Notes under the pieces: generated by a model
What the model was told of the DNA's origin: nothing
What the model saw: the letters and a program-made list of their open reading frames with translations, nothing else
Database searches by the model: none
Part shown: piece by piece, positions 5,222 to 6,327 of the stretch
Position numbering within the stretch: position 1 is the first letter of the stretch
Layout: the number at the start of each line of letters is the position of its first letter
Assembly: GCA_022712785.1 (NCBI GenBank)
Contig: JAFLJX010000162.1
Span: 1 to 6,327, forward strand
Reading direction: 5' to 3'
DNA length: 6,327 nucleotides
Origin: Mycoplasmatota bacterium
GTDB taxonomy: Bacteria; Bacillota_I; Bacilli_A; Izemoplasmatales; Izemoplasmataceae
Translations under genes and position numbers: made by a program

Positions 5222-6281
5222 AGTTAACACCTACTAACGTAACCGCAATACTAATTAGAATTACAACACTAAATATTATGATTTGTCTTCTAGTAATTTT
5301 ACTGTTTGTCCACTTGTAATAATCAAAACTAGAAACAAACATATTCATTATTAGAATAGCAAACATAACACCCTCAGGGTATGCCCCAAATATTCTAATA
5401 AAGAATGTTAAAACTCCAAGAGCAAATCCAAAATAAATCCTACCAGGCATTGTAATAGGTGACGTTATTGGATCTGTTGCCATAAACACAGCACCAAACA
5501 ATAACCCACCACTAAATACGTGGAATAACACATATTCATATCCAATTCCTTTAAAGATTGCAACAGCTGTTGCAAGCAAAGCAACAGTACCAAGATATGC
5601 AATAGGAATTCTAACTTCAAAACTAGTTCTATATGCCAAGTATACAGCACCAATTAGTATTAGAATAACACTCGGTTCTCCAATGCTTCCAGGTATTACC
5701 ATACCTGTGAATAAATCTTTCAAGCTATAGATATTTAAAACTTCTAAACTAAAAATATTATCATTGATAATTCCAAGTGGTGTTGCCCCACTAATAGCGT
5801 CAACACCAACGTCAAACGCCATAAAAGTACCAAAACTTACAACAATAAATACTCTACCCAAAGCTGCTGGATTAAATATATTTTGTCCTAAACCACCAAA
5901 GATTAATTTACCAAATACAATCCCAAACACAGCACCAATCATAACAACAAACCAAGGTGTTGCATCAGGTAAGATTAAAGCATAAATTAATCCGCTTGTT
6001 ATAGTACTAAAGTTATATAAAGTAAAACTCTTATTTTTCCATTTAAGCTTTTCATCATCAAGCTTATCAACTATTTGATAATAGATGTATTCAGCAGCCA
6101 TCATAGATATTATACTAACAAGTATAATCATTACAGCAGCCATTCCAAATTTATAAATAGCAAATATAGTCACTGGTAAAAGAGCTATTGTAACATCTCT
6201 CATCATTCTAGTAACATTTGCTTTAGGACGTCTTAAATAAGGACTAGTTTTTCTAATAATTTTCGGCATCATTGTTTCCAT
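5214..6281 (-). CDS. rnfD: RnfD, integral membrane subunit with covalent FMN
   Basis: RnfD is the homologue of NqrB, a polytopic membrane subunit with covalently bound FMN, thought to take part in ion translocation. The 355 residues hold about nine or ten hydrophobic helices. Clear signatures are GGLGQNIFNPAALGR (129-143), ISGATPLG with FMN-accepting T167, the block around 192-206 containing GMVIPGSIGE, and ATDPITSP (268-275). The N-terminal stretch with YLRRP and MMRDV is also typical. The start is taken as the ATG at 6281, because GGTGAT (6290-6285) ends three bases before it, the right register for that half of the anti-Shine-Dalgarno. A TTG at 6293 would add four residues and overlap rnfC, and lacks a ribosome site; an ATG at 6272 is spaced too far. 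The gap after the rnfC stop is four bases. Confidence 0.96.
   Translation of the reverse strand: METMMPKIIRKTSPYLRRPKANVTRMMRDVTIALLPVTIFAIYKFGMAAVMIILVSIISMMAAEYIYYQIVDKLDDEKLKWKNKSFTLYNFSTITSGLIYALILPDATPWFVVMIGAVFGIVFGKLIFGGLGQNIFNPAALGRVFIVVSFGTFMAFDVGVDAISGATPLGIINDNIFSLEVLNIYSLKDLFTGMVIPGSIGEPSVILILIGAVYLAYRTSFEVRIPIAYLGTVALLATAVAIFKGIGYEYVLFHVFSGGLLFGAVFMATDPITSPITMPGRIYFGFALGVLTFFIRIFGAYPEGVMFAILIMNMFVSSFDYYKWTNSKITRRQIIIFSVVILISIAVTLVGVNYV
5228..5232 (-). promoter_or_regulatory. Ribosome binding site of rnfG
   Basis: AGGTG within the last codons of rnfD, six bases before the ATG at 5221. It supports that ATG over the GTG at 5230, which lies within the site. Confidence 0.7.
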
Positions 6282-6284
6282 AAT

Positions 6285-6291
6285 ATCACCC
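6285..6291 (-). promoter_or_regulatory. Ribosome binding site of rnfD
   Basis: GGGTGAT spans the rnfC stop TGA and ends three bases before the ATG at 6281. It matches the 3' half of the AGGAGGTGATC pairing region, which explains the short spacer. Confidence 0.7.
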
Positions 6292-6327
6292 AATTAACTT
6301 CTTAGCTTTACGAACATAGTCAGTCAC
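6286..6327 (-). CDS. rnfC: RnfC, C-terminal end only (cut by the window edge)
   Basis: An open frame enters from the window end and reads VTDYVRKAKKLIG before a TGA at 6288-6286. Thirteen residues cannot identify a protein. The call rests on position: in clostridial-type rnf operons rnfC directly precedes rnfD, and the four-base gap plus the shared ribosome site show tight linkage. RnfC would be the cytoplasmic NADH-binding subunit with FMN and [4Fe-4S] clusters. Confidence 0.7.
   Translation of the reverse strand: MTDYVRKAKKLIG

Noticed and set aside
1..6327. CRISPR arrays, tRNA or rRNA genes, insertion sequences, attachment sites.
   Set aside because: Nearly all of the window is accounted for by coding sequence, and the one gap is 181 bases; I saw no spaced repeats, tRNA-like cloverleaf or transposase.

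Overview
The window carries two transcription units, both on the minus strand and read from high to low coordinates. The DNA is strongly AT-rich. Shine-Dalgarno sites are of the low-GC Gram-positive type (GGAGGTGAT-like). TGA is used as a normal stop codon at the end of rnfC and of the 57-codon gene. With a consensus CcpA cre box and a clostridial-type Rnf gene order, this points to an anaerobic, fermentative low-GC Firmicutes or Mollicutes-relative (Tenericutes-like) bacterium that keeps the standard genetic code. The exact lineage is an inference.

Positions 6327-2804 hold the distal part of an rnf operon in the order rnfC (last 13 codons only), rnfD, rnfG, rnfE, rnfA, a small unnamed gene, and rnfB. 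The genes overlap or are a few bases apart, so they are probably translated in a coupled way. Rnf is a membrane complex that moves electrons between reduced ferredoxin and NAD+ and couples this to export of Na+ or H+. The expected cofactor sites are present: covalent-FMN threonines in RnfD and RnfG, and the paired cysteines in RnfA and RnfE that hold the intramembrane iron-sulfur cluster. The operon ends in a strong hairpin terminator whose 5' arm contains the rnfB stop codon.

Three things in the operon are not standard. RnfB is only 101 residues: the membrane anchor and the first [4Fe-4S] domain are there, but the C-terminal ferredoxin domain is absent. A 57-residue single-span membrane protein with four cysteines sits between rnfA and rnfB; its layout recalls NqrM, the iron-delivery factor of the related Na+-NQR. 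RnfE carries a Lys-rich, probably cytoplasmic tail. Together they suggest a reduced or re-engineered electron-entry side of Rnf.

The 181-base gap (2803-2623) holds the terminator, a cre box, an extended -10 promoter and a short AT-dinucleotide run in the leader. It drives ppdK (2622-4), a complete pyruvate, phosphate dikinase. PPDK and Rnf both fit energy saving in a fermenter: PPDK can recover ATP from PPi during glycolysis or make PEP from pyruvate, while Rnf converts the ferredoxin/NAD+ redox difference into an ion gradient.
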